From positions 45,782 to 109,781 of the forward strand of contig CAYUZU010000017.1 of NCBI GenBank assembly GCA_964448675.1: DNA of 64,000 nucleotides, given 5' to 3'. Source of the stretch: CAYUZU01 sp964448675 (lineage in GTDB: Bacteria; Planctomycetota; Phycisphaerae; UBA1845; Fen-1342). Position numbers and translations under genes: made by a program. Of this stretch, positions 18,043-27,665 are shown in pieces (position 1 is the stretch's first letter; each line of letters starts with the position of its first letter). Under the pieces are notes generated by a model, which searched no databases, was not told where the DNA came from, and saw only the letters and a program-made list of their open reading frames with translations.

Positions 18043-18750
18043 ATGGCTCTGATTGAATGTCGCCAACTGACCCGCACCTATTCGAAGGGCGGCAGCACGA
18101 TTACCCCGCTGGACCACCTCGACCTCGACGTGGCGGCCGGCGAGTTCCTCGCCCTGATGGGCCCGTCAGGCAGCGGCAAGACGACGCTGCTCAATCTCAT
18201 CGCGGGCATCGACAAGCCCACCGCCGGCAGCCTGCGCATCGACGGCACCGAGCTGGCGAACCTGTCGCGCGGCCAGCTCGCCGCCTGGCGCAGCGACTAC
18301 ATCGGCTACATCTTCCAGCTCTACAACCTGGTGCCGACGCTCACCGCCTACGAGAACGTCGAGTTGCCGTTGCTGCTTCACAACCTCAATCGCAAGGAAC
18401 GCCATCGCAAAGTCGCCCTGGCACTCGAACTCGTCGGGATCGCCGATCGGCACGATCACTTTCCCCGCCAGCTCTCCGGCGGCCAGGAGCAGCGCGTCGC
18501 CATCGCCCGGGCGATCGTCACCGACCCCAGGATCCTGGTCGCGGACGAGCCCACCGGTGACCTCGACGCGAGCAGCGCCAAGGCCATCATGGCCCTGCTC
18601 ACCCGGCTCAACGAAGAGCTCGGCAAGACGCTGGTGATGGTGACGCACGACGCGCACTCGGCCGAGTACGCCAGCCGGACACTGCACCTGGACAAGGGCC
18701 GCCTGATCGAGTCGCCCCAGCAGGCCATCGCGACGGAGGTGCCGTCATGA
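18043..18750 (+). CDS. ABC transporter ATPase of the MacB/LolD type
   Basis: 235 residues behind a GGAGA ribosome site. Walker A GPSGSGKTT (about residues 41-49), Q-loop IFQLYNLVP, signature LSGGQEQRVAIARA (about 145-158) and Walker B ILVADEPTGDLD (about 165-176) are all intact, with the switch His in VMVTHD. The LolD/MacB/FtsE subfamily energises permeases with FtsX domains, two of which follow. The 3' end overlaps the next start by four bases (ATGA), showing tight coupling. Confidence 0.92.
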   Translation: MALIECRQLTRTYSKGGSTITPLDHLDLDVAAGEFLALMGPSGSGKTTLLNLIAGIDKPTAGSLRIDGTELANLSRGQLAAWRSDYIGYIFQLYNLVPTLTAYENVELPLLLHNLNRKERHRKVALALELVGIADRHDHFPRQLSGGQEQRVAIARAIVTDPRILVADEPTGDLDASSAKAIMALLTRLNEELGKTLVMVTHDAHSAEYASRTLHLDKGRLIESPQQAIATEVPS

Positions 18751-19901
18751 TGACACCCAAGTTCATCCCGCTCGTGCTCAAGCAGGTGTGGCGCGCCCGC
18801 ATTCGCAGCCTGCTGACCATTGCCGGTGTGACGGTCGCGATGTTCCTGTTCGCCGCGGTGCAGGCCATGCAGGCCGGCGTCGAGGCCGCGACCACGCAGC
18901 AAGCCGACGACACCACGCTCGTCGTCTACCGCAAGGACCGCTACTGCCCCTACTCCAGCCGCATGCCGCAATCGTACGAACAGCAGCTGCGCCAGATCCC
19001 CGGCGTCAAGGCCGTCGTGCCGATCAAGATCGTCGTCAGCAATTGCCGCACCAGCCTGGATGTGGTGACATTCCGCGGCGTGCCGCGCGACGCGTTCATC
19101 GAGACGTTCGTACCAAGCTTCGAGATCATGCGCGGCTCCGTCGCGGCATGGGAACGCCGCAGCGACGCCGCCCTGCTCGGCGACGTGCTGGCCACGCGGC
19201 GCGGCCTGAAGGTCGGCGATCGCTTCGAGGCCGCCGGTATCACCAGCTACGTCGCCGGCATCATTCGCTCGGACGAGCCGCAGGATCAGAACGTCGCCTA
19301 CGTCCACCTGGACTTCCTGCAGTTCGCATCGGGCAGTCGCGCCGGCGGCATCGTCACGCAGTTCAACGTGCGCGTCGACGACCCGCAGCAGCTTGACGCG
19401 GTCGCCGGCCGCATCGACGAGCAGTTCGCCCCCGCCCAGGAGCCCACGCAGACCAGCGCCGAGAAGGCGTTCATCGCCCGGGCCGCGTCCGACATCATCG
19501 AGATCGTCGGCTTCATGCGCTGGCTCGGCTGGGGTTGCCTCGCGGCTGTGCTGGCCCTGGTAGGTAACGCCATCGTGCTGTCCGTACAGGACCGCATCCG
19601 CGAACACGCCATCCTGCAGACGCTCGGCTTCCGCGGCCACCAGATCACGCGACTGATCGTCAGCGAAGGACTCATCCTGAGCCTCAGCGGCGCGCTGCTC
19701 GGCTGTGCGGCTTCGTTCCTGTTCCTGCGTTACGCGGCCCTGGCGTTCACCGTCGAAAGCCACAGCATTCCGGTGCTGGCCACTCCCGCGGTCTTCGGCT
19801 GGGGTGTGCTGATCGCCGCGGCGGTGGGCGTGGCCGCCAGCCTGGTGCCCGCGTGGCAGGCCGGCCGCCGCGAAATCGTGTCCTGCTTCCGGGCGGCCTA
19901 G
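18747..19901 (+). CDS. ABC transporter permease (FtsX/MacB type), first of two
   Basis: 384 residues. N-terminal transmembrane segment at about residues 20-40 (SLLTIAGVTVAMFLFAAVQA), a periplasmic MacB-like domain (about 45-250) and three C-terminal transmembrane segments of the FtsX domain (about 260-285, 310-335, 345-370). The periplasmic part has two Cys (CPYS near 58, NCRTS near 94). It overlaps the ATPase gene and lies 12 bases before its paralogue, so the transporter is probably a heterodimer. It should extrude a substrate or lipid with the upstream adaptor. Confidence 0.88.
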   Translation: MMTPKFIPLVLKQVWRARIRSLLTIAGVTVAMFLFAAVQAMQAGVEAATTQQADDTTLVVYRKDRYCPYSSRMPQSYEQQLRQIPGVKAVVPIKIVVSNCRTSLDVVTFRGVPRDAFIETFVPSFEIMRGSVAAWERRSDAALLGDVLATRRGLKVGDRFEAAGITSYVAGIIRSDEPQDQNVAYVHLDFLQFASGSRAGGIVTQFNVRVDDPQQLDAVAGRIDEQFAPAQEPTQTSAEKAFIARAASDIIEIVGFMRWLGWGCLAAVLALVGNAIVLSVQDRIREHAILQTLGFRGHQITRLIVSEGLILSLSGALLGCAASFLFLRYAALAFTVESHSIPVLATPAVFGWGVLIAAAVGVAASLVPAWQAGRREIVSCFRAA

Positions 19902-19913
19902 GAGGTATAGCGC

Positions 19914-21080
19914 ATGCGACGATTGCCCTTCGAATACGCCGTGCGAAACCTGGGCCGCTCCAAGGTCCGGCTGGCGGCCAGCGTGCTGGGTAGTGCGCTG
20001 GTCGTGGCGCTCGTGCTGGCGGCGGGCGGTTTCGTCCGCGGCATGGAACGCAGCCTGTCGATCAGCGGCTCGCCCGCCAACGTGATCCTGCTGGGCGCGG
20101 GCAGCGAGGAGAGCCTCGAACGCAGCCAGATCGGCATGAACGTCCCGACGCTCGTCGCCGCCAGCGTCGGCGGGATCAAGTCGCGCCTCGGCGTCGACTA
20201 TGTCTCGCCCGAGGTCCACATGGCGGTTGTCGTGCGCCTCGCGAAGAACGCACCACACGAGTTCCAGGCCGTCATGCGCGGCGTCACTCCAGCCGCATTC
20301 CTCGTGCACCCGCAGGTGAAGATCATTGACGGCCGCGCGCCACGGCTGGGTGAATACGAGATCATGGTCGGACGCCTCGCAGCGACGCGCCTGGGCGTCC
20401 GGCAGGCCGACCTCGCCATCGGACGCCAGATCTGGTTCGACAACCATGCCTGGACCATCACCGGCCATTTCGCCGCCCCGCAGACCGTCATGGACGCGGA
20501 AATCTGGCTGCCGCTCACCGACATGCAGATCGCCACGCGCCGCGACACGCTCTCCTGCGTCGTGCTCACGCTGGACGACGCCACGCTCGAAGACGTGTCC
20601 GTCTGGGCCGCCCAGCGGCTCGACCTCGAACTCGTCGCAGTGCGCGAGGCGGATTACTACGCCGGCCTGCTCGCCTTCTACAGCCCCGTGCGTGCCATGA
20701 TCTGGGTCACCGCCGCCCTCATCGCATTGGGCGGGTTGTTCGGTGGCCTGAACACGATGTACGCGGCGTTCGTGACGCGCGTGCGCGAATTGGGCGCCCT
20801 GCAGACGCTCGGCTTCTCGCGCGCCGCGATCGTGACCAGCTTCCTGCAGGAATCCCTGCTGGTGACCGCCGCCGGCGGCGCGACGGCCGCTTTTCTTGCG
20901 CTGCTGCTCCTGGACGGCGTGGCCGTGCGGTTCTCAATGGGGGCGTTCGCGCTGTCGATCGATGCACCGGTGTTGATCGGCGGTCTCGCCGCCGGTGCCG
21001 GGCTGGCGCTGATCGGCGTGATCCCGCCCCTGTGGCGCTGCCTGCGGCTGCCCATCGTGGAGGCACTGCGCACCAGCTGA
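19914..21080 (+). CDS. ABC transporter permease (FtsX/MacB type), second of two
   Basis: 388 residues behind an AGGAGG-type site. Same topology as the preceding gene: first transmembrane segment at about residues 20-42 (SVLGSALVVALVLAAGGFV), a periplasmic domain, then FtsX membrane segments at about 262-285, 310-335 and 350-375. The FtsX motif ELGALQTLGFSR (about 292) corresponds to HAILQTLGFRG in the partner. The sequences are clearly related but differ through the periplasmic domain, as expected for the two halves of a heterodimeric exporter. Confidence 0.88.
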   Translation: MRRLPFEYAVRNLGRSKVRLAASVLGSALVVALVLAAGGFVRGMERSLSISGSPANVILLGAGSEESLERSQIGMNVPTLVAASVGGIKSRLGVDYVSPEVHMAVVVRLAKNAPHEFQAVMRGVTPAAFLVHPQVKIIDGRAPRLGEYEIMVGRLAATRLGVRQADLAIGRQIWFDNHAWTITGHFAAPQTVMDAEIWLPLTDMQIATRRDTLSCVVLTLDDATLEDVSVWAAQRLDLELVAVREADYYAGLLAFYSPVRAMIWVTAALIALGGLFGGLNTMYAAFVTRVRELGALQTLGFSRAAIVTSFLQESLLVTAAGGATAAFLALLLLDGVAVRFSMGAFALSIDAPVLIGGLAAGAGLALIGVIPPLWRCLRLPIVEALRTS

Positions 21081-21151
21081 AGAAATGCAAACGCACTGGA
21101 CGACTGAACGATCTGTCTCTTACGAAACCGAATGAAACGGAGATTCACGCG

Positions 21152-21700
21152 ATGAAGAACGTTCGACTGCTGGCGAGCACGCTGCTGGTGGCCGCCCTGC
21201 TCCCGTTGACCGCTTGCGAGAAACCACCCGCTCCCCAGGAGACCGGCGGCAATGCGGCAAGCGCCGGCCTGCCCAGCGACATGTTCCTGGCCGAGGCGCC
21301 GGACGCCGCCCGCGGCGTTGGCGAAGTCAAGGCCGACGCCGATGCGAGCGGCCCCATCGTCGTGCACGGCCGCATCGGCGGGCGCGTCGAGCCGTTCGTC
21401 GACGGCGCGGCAGTGTTCCTGCTCACCGACGCCGAGATCAAGACCTGCGACGAGCTGCACGGCGACACCTGCCCCACGCCGTGGGACTATTGCTGCGAGC
21501 CGCGCGACAGTCTGCGGGCCAACATCGCCACCGTGCAGATTGTGGACGATGCCGGCAAGCCGATGAAGCTCAGCATCAAGGGACAGCACGGCCTGAAACC
21601 CAAAGCGCACGTGACGATCGTCGGCGAGATCGACCAGCACGACGCCGACACGCTGGTCATCAACGCCCGACAGATCTACGTCGCGCCGGAAGAAGCGTAG
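21152..21700 (+). CDS. Lipoprotein of unknown function in the efflux operon
   Basis: 182 residues from the start at 21152 (MKNVRLLASTLLVAALLP), with a lipobox ending LTAC. The mature protein contains a Cys cluster (TCDELHGDTC then PWDYCCEP, about residues 108-123) and a C-terminal OB-like beta segment (HVTIVGEIDQHDADTLVINA). The Cys cluster is the only hint of function and could bind metal or be disulfide-bonded. It is 71 bases after the second permease on the same strand and is probably the last gene of the transporter operon. Confidence 0.7.
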   Translation: MKNVRLLASTLLVAALLPLTACEKPPAPQETGGNAASAGLPSDMFLAEAPDAARGVGEVKADADASGPIVVHGRIGGRVEPFVDGAAVFLLTDAEIKTCDELHGDTCPTPWDYCCEPRDSLRANIATVQIVDDAGKPMKLSIKGQHGLKPKAHVTIVGEIDQHDADTLVINARQIYVAPEEA

Positions 21701-21715
21701 CATCTGTCGCCTGAC

Positions 21716-21738
21716 ACCCCTCCCGCTCGGGGAGGGGT
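21716..21738. terminator. Stem-loop between convergent genes, possible terminator
   Basis: ACCCCTCCC (21716-21724) and GGGAGGGGT (21730-21738) form a perfect 9-bp stem with loop GCTCG. It lies between the end of the lipoprotein gene and the convergent end of lptD. There is no T-run on either side, so it may act as a mRNA 3'-end stabiliser or a Rho-assisted terminator instead of a classical one. Confidence 0.45.
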
Positions 21739-21855
21739 CGGCGGCGGGGCTTCTCCGCGCTGGCCATCAACCGCACCCCGCGTCCGCGCCGGACCACGCA
21801 GCAATCACGGCGGCGCAGCCCGCCGGTCCATGCCTGGCGACACCGCGCGGGCGCG

Positions 21856-24800
21856 CTATGGCCGAATACTGCTGGAGGTGGCCAGGCCGGTGAAGCGGCC
21901 CGAGCCCAGGGTCCACTCGGGGATGCCCTCGGGCCACACCGACACCGACACGGTGAAGTCGTCGTCGATGTTGTCGTACTCGAAGTTGAGCCCCACATAC
22001 CAGCGCGGCAGCTTGCGGATGTACGTCGCGGTGATCTCGCCGAGCTCGCCGGTGTCGACATCCCACCAGCCGCGGACGGCGGTGATGTGCTTCTGGCTGA
22101 TGCGGTAGTTCCAGCCGCCGCCGACCAGGCTCATGTCGATGTCGCCCGCGTAGCGCGCCCCGACCACATAGGCCAGCCGCGGGTTGCGCTCGATCGCCAG
22201 CGACACGTTGTGCCGATCGTACGACAAGTCGTTCAAGTCGATGTTGAAGTCGTACAGCAGCGCCGTCGTGTCGCTCAGGCGGTGAATCAGGTCACCGGCG
22301 AGATAGTTCCGCGTGCGGCTGTTCTCCGGCCGCAGCGGATTGGCGTAGCCGTTGGACTCATCGTCGCGCCCGTGCACGTCGCCGAAGAACCCGACCTCCA
22401 GATTCAACGTGAGCACATCCACCGTGCGGCGCGCGCCGGCCGGGCCACGCTTGGTCTGCCACTTCTGCCGCAAGCCCGCCGTCACGCCGTAGAAGTCGTC
22501 GATCGTCTCCACCCCGTAATCAAACGGCGTGATCAGCTCGCTGCGCGTGTTGCTGTGGCCCCACCACGCGGCGAAATCGGGGCTGATGATGTGGCGGATG
22601 CGGTGAATGTCGAACAGCTCGGACTCGATCTCGTCATAGACCCGGCTGAAGCTCGTGCCGCCACGCACGCCATACACGCCCAGCCCGCGCCACAGCCCGC
22701 CATCATCCAGCGGCTGGCCGTCCCAGTACGTCCCGCGCACCGTCGCGAACGGCACCAACTGCACCGGCCCCAGCTTCAGCGGCAGCTCGGCTTCCTGCCG
22801 CACGTCCGCCCGGAACGTCACGTCGCTGCGACCCAGGTTGCTGAACCGCCGGTCGTCGAAGAAGAAGCGGTCATCCGGCCGATAGCGCACGGCGCCGACG
22901 CGTGACTCGTGGTACAGCACGATCGGATCGAGGAACGTGTCGCCGATGCGCCGATACGTCAGGTCCGGCAGGTGCTCGGTCTGGGTGTAGAAATCGAGCA
23001 GGCGCCAGTTGGCCAGCAGCGTGATCGCCTCGTTGTCCTCGGCACGCTTGAGATAGAGCAGCGTCTCCTGCTCCTTGCCCTCGTGGAACTCCGACTTCTC
23101 GTATTCCTCGAGGAAATAATCGTCGCTGATATAGGACAGTTCGACCGTCGCCTCCCAGTCATACGGCAGGAAATGCCGGTGCCGCCACAGGACGCGGCCA
23201 CGCTCCGACGTGCTCGGCTCCTCATAGGCCCGGCGCAGCGGCCCGAGGTTGTCCTCGCCCTCGTCGTGAATGTAGTAGCTGCGGAACAGGCCGTAGTGAT
23301 TCTCCTGCGCGTAGTCGAGGTCCACGCCGGTGGCCGGCCCGCGATCGGAGAAGTAATCCAGCCGCAGCGTGCTGTCGTAGCCTTCGGGCGGCTCGACCCC
23401 CAGCAGGTTGAACAGGTACCAGCGCGATTCGAACTCCACCCCGAAGTCGCCACTGTAACCCGTCCGAATGCCGCGGATCAGCGTCTCGCTCTCCTGCAGC
23501 GTCCCCCGGCTGTAGGGCCACCACGAGATCGGCACCCCCTCGACATTGAACGTCGTGTTCGTCATTTCGTACGAGCCGGTGATCGGACCATTCGGCTGAC
23601 CATCCGCATCGCGCCGCGTCTCGTCCCGCAGCACCACGCGCTCGGCACCGACGTGGTAGCTCGGCGTGTGAAACTCGCTGGTGGTGATCTTCGCATGCGT
23701 CGCCGCGACTTCACGCGCCGAGAGCTGCCGGATCTCTGCCGCGCGCATGTACAGCGGGATGCCGCGCTGCGGCATGTCCGCCCGAAACACCGCATCCAGA
23801 ATCACCGCCCGGCTCACCTCGAAATCGTAGTACAGCCGGGACGCCCGCACGAAGCGCGTCCCCATCGAGAGAACAACGTCCCCCTCGAGGTACACCGCCC
23901 GAATCTGGCCGACGCCCTCGCCCAGTCCGAATGGCCCGCGCTCACCCTCGTCCTCCGGCGGCGGCGGTGCCTCCGGCGGCGGCTGTACCCCGCGCGGCGG
24001 CGGCACGGGCTCTTCGCCGGACACCGGCGCGTCTTCCGGCGCCAGCGCGTCAGTTTCGTCCTCCGCGGCCGCATCATCCAGCAGCGCGCGGCCCGCCCCC
24101 GCGACCGGAAACACGACCGCATTGTCGGCCCGAATCTCCAGCATCGGCGCGTCCGGCCCGCCGGCCTGCGAGAAGTACACCCCGCCCGTGGATACGTACA
24201 CCCGCTCCTTCGCCGGCGTCGTCGCGACCTCCACCTGCGGCAGGCGGTAGCGCACCACCTGCGGCGGCCGCGTCACCTCGGGGTGCCGCATCTGGCTGGC
24301 GCGAACGACTTCCGGTCGGGCCTCCGGGGCCTGGCGCGGACGCTTGGCACTGCCGGCCCGGTCGCGCAACGCCTGCTGGTACAGCGGCGATTCCGGCAGC
24401 GGCTCGCTCACGTGGGCGTCCTGGCTCGTGATGATCGGCCCCAACGTCCGCAGCCCGCGCACCAGCAGGACGTGGTCGATCGTGACGGTCCCGCCCGGCT
24501 CGCGCACCTCCGCGTCTTCAGACAGGTAAACCGTCAGCTCGCGATAGTCCGGCCCGTCCGCCCGCTCGCGCGGCGTGATCCATACGACCGCGTTCTTGGC
24601 AGACATCCGCCGCGAGCCCATCTGCATCTGAAAGCCGCCATTGAACATCAGCACCCAGGAGCCGTCTTCCTCGGTCCAGCGGCGCAGGTAGCGGCCGTGC
24701 AACGTCACGTCGCGGTCGCTGATTTCCGACGCCAGCAGCGGCTGTTCGGCCGGATTGGGTTGGGCGGCGGTCGGCGGCGCCGCGGCAAGCACTGCCAGCC

Positions 24801-24930
24801 CCACCGCCAGCCAAACGGGCACGGGTACCCGTCGGCCTGCTGGTGCCGGCAGCACGCCGCCTCTGTCTTTCCGTAACTGATCGGACCGCACCAAATGATT
24901 CCCACACAGGGTGACTCTCTCGCGGGCCAT
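21856..24930 (-). CDS. lptD: LPS-assembly protein LptD-like outer-membrane protein
   Basis: 1024 residues. The start at 24930 follows a G-rich ribosome site. A long basic N-region precedes a signal sequence at about residues 38-56. Residues 65-185 and 270-380 contain OstA/LptD-N-type beta-jellyroll sequence (RDVTLHGRYLRRW, then IRAVYLEGDVVLSMG), separated by a long Pro/Glu-rich linker. From about residue 440 the sequence alternates aromatic and charged residues, as in a large beta barrel (VPISWWPYSRG, and SYYIHDEGEDNLG). Apart from one Cys in the pre-signal region it has no Cys, so it cannot use the LptD disulfide switch of Escherichia coli. It would insert LPS in the outer membrane. Divergent from purF. 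Confidence 0.8.
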   Translation of the reverse strand: MARERVTLCGNHLVRSDQLRKDRGGVLPAPAGRRVPVPVWLAVGLAVLAAAPPTAAQPNPAEQPLLASEISDRDVTLHGRYLRRWTEEDGSWVLMFNGGFQMQMGSRRMSAKNAVVWITPRERADGPDYRELTVYLSEDAEVREPGGTVTIDHVLLVRGLRTLGPIITSQDAHVSEPLPESPLYQQALRDRAGSAKRPRQAPEARPEVVRASQMRHPEVTRPPQVVRYRLPQVEVATTPAKERVYVSTGGVYFSQAGGPDAPMLEIRADNAVVFPVAGAGRALLDDAAAEDETDALAPEDAPVSGEEPVPPPRGVQPPPEAPPPPEDEGERGPFGLGEGVGQIRAVYLEGDVVLSMGTRFVRASRLYYDFEVSRAVILDAVFRADMPQRGIPLYMRAAEIRQLSAREVAATHAKITTSEFHTPSYHVGAERVVLRDETRRDADGQPNGPITGSYEMTNTTFNVEGVPISWWPYSRGTLQESETLIRGIRTGYSGDFGVEFESRWYLFNLLGVEPPEGYDSTLRLDYFSDRGPATGVDLDYAQENHYGLFRSYYIHDEGEDNLGPLRRAYEEPSTSERGRVLWRHRHFLPYDWEATVELSYISDDYFLEEYEKSEFHEGKEQETLLYLKRAEDNEAITLLANWRLLDFYTQTEHLPDLTYRRIGDTFLDPIVLYHESRVGAVRYRPDDRFFFDDRRFSNLGRSDVTFRADVRQEAELPLKLGPVQLVPFATVRGTYWDGQPLDDGGLWRGLGVYGVRGGTSFSRVYDEIESELFDIHRIRHIISPDFAAWWGHSNTRSELITPFDYGVETIDDFYGVTAGLRQKWQTKRGPAGARRTVDVLTLNLEVGFFGDVHGRDDESNGYANPLRPENSRTRNYLAGDLIHRLSDTTALLYDFNIDLNDLSYDRHNVSLAIERNPRLAYVVGARYAGDIDMSLVGGGWNYRISQKHITAVRGWWDVDTGELGEITATYIRKLPRWYVGLNFEYDNIDDDFTVSVSVWPEGIPEWTLGSGRFTGLATSSSIRP

Positions 24931-24998
24931 TATCGACCCCCCTGCCGACGGGTCAATAGCGGCAATCGCGCCGGGCGCGTCGATCTTCGCCGCAAGCG

Positions 24999-25007
24999 TG
25001 CTATAAT
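24999..25007 (+). promoter_or_regulatory. Extended -10 promoter for purF
   Basis: A perfect TATAAT (25002-25007) is preceded by TG one base before (TGC-TATAAT), an extended -10 element. No good -35 is present. The predicted RNA start lies about 48 bases before the purF start. Confidence 0.6.
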
Positions 25008-25061
25008 GTGAGTTTTCGTTGGCGGGGAGGAGCGCACGCGACCAGCGAGGCGCGAGGTTCA

Positions 25062-26507
25062 ATGACGCCAGACATTCGTCACTATTGCGGTTTGTGCGGC
25101 GTGGCCAACCACGCCGAGGCCGCCGAGCTCACCTACCTGGGACTCTACGCGCAGCAGCACCGCGGCCAGGAGTCCGCCGGCCTCTGCACCGCCGACGGCC
25201 AGGCGATCCAGTTCCGCGGCGGCGTGGGTCTCGTCACCGATGCGATCAGCGCCCAGGACCTCGAGCAGATCCGCAATCCGCTCGCCATCGGCCACGTGCG
25301 CTACTCGACCACCGGCTCGTGCAGCAAGTCCAACACGCAGCCGCTGCTGGTGACCTGCTCCATCGGCGACGTCGCCATCTGCCACAACGGCAACCTCGTC
25401 AACGCCGGCGCCTTGCGCACCGAGTACGAAGAGCACGGGCATATCTTCGTCACGACCTCCGACACCGAGGTCATTCTGCACATGCTGGCCGACAAGCGCT
25501 TCGCCGAGAAGCCCGACCCGCTGGCGGCCGTCCTGCGCCATCTATGCGGCTCTTACTGCCTGCTGCTGATGTATCCCGACCGGATCGAGGCCGTGCGCGA
25601 TCCCTCCGGCAACCGCCCGCTGTGCCTGGGCAAGCTCGACGGTGCCTGGATCGTCGCCAGCGAAACCTGTGCCCTGGACATCCTCGACGCGGAATACGTC
25701 CGCGAGGTCGAGCCCGGCGAGATCGTCACCCTGTCCAAAGACGGCCTTTCCTCGCGGCGCTTCATCGAAGAAGGCGTCGTCCGCAAGGCCCATTGCATCT
25801 TCGAGCACGTCTACTTCGCCGATCCGTCGAGCCAGGTCTTCGGCGACAACGTGCACATGGTCAGGATGGAAATGGGCCGCGCGCTCGCGCGCGAGGCGCC
25901 GGTGGATGCCGACCTCGTCATCGCCGTGCCCAACTGCGCCCGTTGCGCCGCCCTGGGCTACCACGAGGCCTCGGGTATCCCCATCGGCCGCGGCTTCACC
26001 ACCAACCACTACATCGGCCGCTCGTTCATCCAGCCCACCCAGACCATCCGCGACCTGACCGTCCGGCTCAAGCTCAACCCCATTCGCGGCAGCGTCGCGG
26101 GCAAGCGCGTGATCGTGGTCGAGGATTCCGTCGTACGCGGCACCACCACGCGCGGCAAGATGCAGACGCTCCGCAAGGCCGGCGCCCAGGAGATCCACCT
26201 CCGCGTTGCCAGCCCGCCCATCCGCCACCCCTGCTACTACGGCATCGACTTCCCCAGCCGCGAAGAGCTCGTCGCCAACACGCGCACCGTCGACGAGATT
26301 CGGCGGTTCCTCGGCGTCGATTCGCTTTCGTATCTCTCTCTCGAGGGCATGCTCGCGGCCAGCCGCACCGTCAACAGCGACTTCTGCCACGCGTGCTTCT
26401 CGGGCGACTACCCGATTCCGATCGACCCGACCTTCCAGAAGGACCTGTTCGAGCTGCGGCAAATGCGCTTCCCCTACGCCGCCGCCCGCGATCAGGTCGC
26501 CGACTGA
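25062..26507 (+). CDS. purF: Amidophosphoribosyltransferase
   Basis: 481 residues. Catalyses the first committed step of purine synthesis, glutamine plus PRPP to phosphoribosylamine. The start gives MTPDIRHYCGLCGVAN, in which Cys9 is the expected N-terminal nucleophile after removal of an eight-residue propeptide, as in the Bacillus type. The glutaminase site continues with YLGLYAQQHRGQESAG. The PRPP-binding loop is VIVVEDSVVRGTTTRGK. The four 4Fe-4S ligands of the Bacillus enzyme are matched by CIFEHVYF, HPCYYGID and CHAC near the C-terminus, so it is an iron-sulfur PurF. Its last 16 bases overlap the convergent queG. Confidence 0.95.
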   Translation: MTPDIRHYCGLCGVANHAEAAELTYLGLYAQQHRGQESAGLCTADGQAIQFRGGVGLVTDAISAQDLEQIRNPLAIGHVRYSTTGSCSKSNTQPLLVTCSIGDVAICHNGNLVNAGALRTEYEEHGHIFVTTSDTEVILHMLADKRFAEKPDPLAAVLRHLCGSYCLLLMYPDRIEAVRDPSGNRPLCLGKLDGAWIVASETCALDILDAEYVREVEPGEIVTLSKDGLSSRRFIEEGVVRKAHCIFEHVYFADPSSQVFGDNVHMVRMEMGRALAREAPVDADLVIAVPNCARCAALGYHEASGIPIGRGFTTNHYIGRSFIQPTQTIRDLTVRLKLNPIRGSVAGKRVIVVEDSVVRGTTTRGKMQTLRKAGAQEIHLRVASPPIRHPCYYGIDFPSREELVANTRTVDEIRRFLGVDSLSYLSLEGMLAASRTVNSDFCHACFSGDYPIPIDPTFQKDLFELRQMRFPYAAARDQVAD

Positions 26508-27568
26508 AGCCGCTGCCATGCCACCGCCGCCGCAGCCCGCAGCGCCGGGTCGTCGTCGTGGGCCGCTTCGCGCAGCGCCGCCAGCGTCGCCGCATCGCCT
26601 TCGCCCACGTTGCCCAGCGCAACCGCCGCGTTCCGTCGCCACATGGCGCGCTTCGCGCGCCGCAGCGCACTGCCACGCGTCAGCCGGCGATACTCACCGC
26701 TGCGAAGCCGCAGCAACTGCAGCAGCTCGACACGGGCCGGACGCCGTTCCGCGTTGACCTCCGGCTGGCGCCCGCGTGGCGCCCGCGCGTTGTACGGGCA
26801 TACCTGCTGGCAGATGTCGCAGCCGAAGACCCAGTCCCCAGCCAGCCGCGCCAGATCCGCCGCAATCTCCGCGCGATGCTCGATCGTCAGGTATGAAATG
26901 CATCGCCGCGCGTCCATCTGGTACGGCGCCACCAACGCTCCGGTCGGACACGTGTCCACACAACGGGAGCAGGACCCGCAACGATCGGCCAACGGCTCGT
27001 CCGGCGGCAGGTCGAGCGTGGTGACGATTTCGCCCAGGAGGAGGTAAGACCCCCAATGCGGATGCAGCAGACAGGTGTTTCTTCCGATCCAGCCCAGCCC
27101 CGCCGCCGCCGCCAGCTCGCGCTCCAGCAGCGGCCCGGTGTCGACAAAAGTGCGGGCGGCGAAGTCCTCGCCCAGTTGTTGCTTCAGATTCGCAACAACC
27201 GTTTCGAGCATGCGGCGCAGGACGACGTGATAATCGACCCCCCGCGCATATTGTGCGATGCGGCCGTGCGCCGTTTCGCTGCCGCGGCATGCGTCAAGAA
27301 TATCAGTCTTTCGCCGGTACCCGTCGCTGCGCTTGTAGCCAACGGCGGCCGAGACAATCGTTCTCGCTCCCGAAAGCAACTCGCGCGGGTCGGAGCGCAA
27401 ATCGGGGTATCGGGCGAGGTAACGCATGCGACCGCCATGGCCCGCGGCGACCCATTCCCTATAATACTTCGCGCGTGGAAGCGGTTCGGCCCGGCTGATG
27501 CCAGCCAGGTCGAAACCCGCCTCACGGGCGAGAGTTTTCACGAGCTTCGCTTTCGCGGCCGGCGTCAT
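26492..27568 (-). CDS. queG: Epoxyqueuosine reductase
   Basis: 358 residues, cobalamin- and 4Fe-4S-dependent reduction of epoxyqueuosine in tRNA to queuosine. The N-terminal DUF1730 region has GFDLAGISRAEPL and a VDTGPLLERELAAAAGLGWIG motif. Two clusters are seen: CGSCSRCVDTCPTGAL (about residues 197-212) and CDICQQVCPYN (about 252-262). The C-terminal 90 residues look like a HEAT-type helical repeat (ALGNVGEGDAATLAALREAA). Upstream of the start there is no ribosome site, but TATCAT lies eight bases before the ATG, suggesting a nearly leaderless mRNA. Convergent with purF, 16-base overlap. Confidence 0.93.
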   Translation of the reverse strand: MTPAAKAKLVKTLAREAGFDLAGISRAEPLPRAKYYREWVAAGHGGRMRYLARYPDLRSDPRELLSGARTIVSAAVGYKRSDGYRRKTDILDACRGSETAHGRIAQYARGVDYHVVLRRMLETVVANLKQQLGEDFAARTFVDTGPLLERELAAAAGLGWIGRNTCLLHPHWGSYLLLGEIVTTLDLPPDEPLADRCGSCSRCVDTCPTGALVAPYQMDARRCISYLTIEHRAEIAADLARLAGDWVFGCDICQQVCPYNARAPRGRQPEVNAERRPARVELLQLLRLRSGEYRRLTRGSALRRAKRAMWRRNAAVALGNVGEGDAATLAALREAAHDDDPALRAAAAVAWQRLQSAT

Positions 27569-27665
27569 TTTCGTCGATGATACCTGGGTCTGTACCGCCG
27601 AATCTACGCACTAGCACGTGTAGTGCCGGCCGGCGGACGAGTCTATGCCAGCGCGGAGTGCCTTC

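Noticed and set aside
18456..20468. 670-codon minus-strand frame opposite the ATPase and permease genes
   Set aside because: Antisense shadow; the ATPase with all motifs lies on the plus strand.
22909..24876. 655-codon plus-strand frame inside lptD
   Set aside because: Arg/His/Leu/Pro-rich shadow of the minus-strand lptD.
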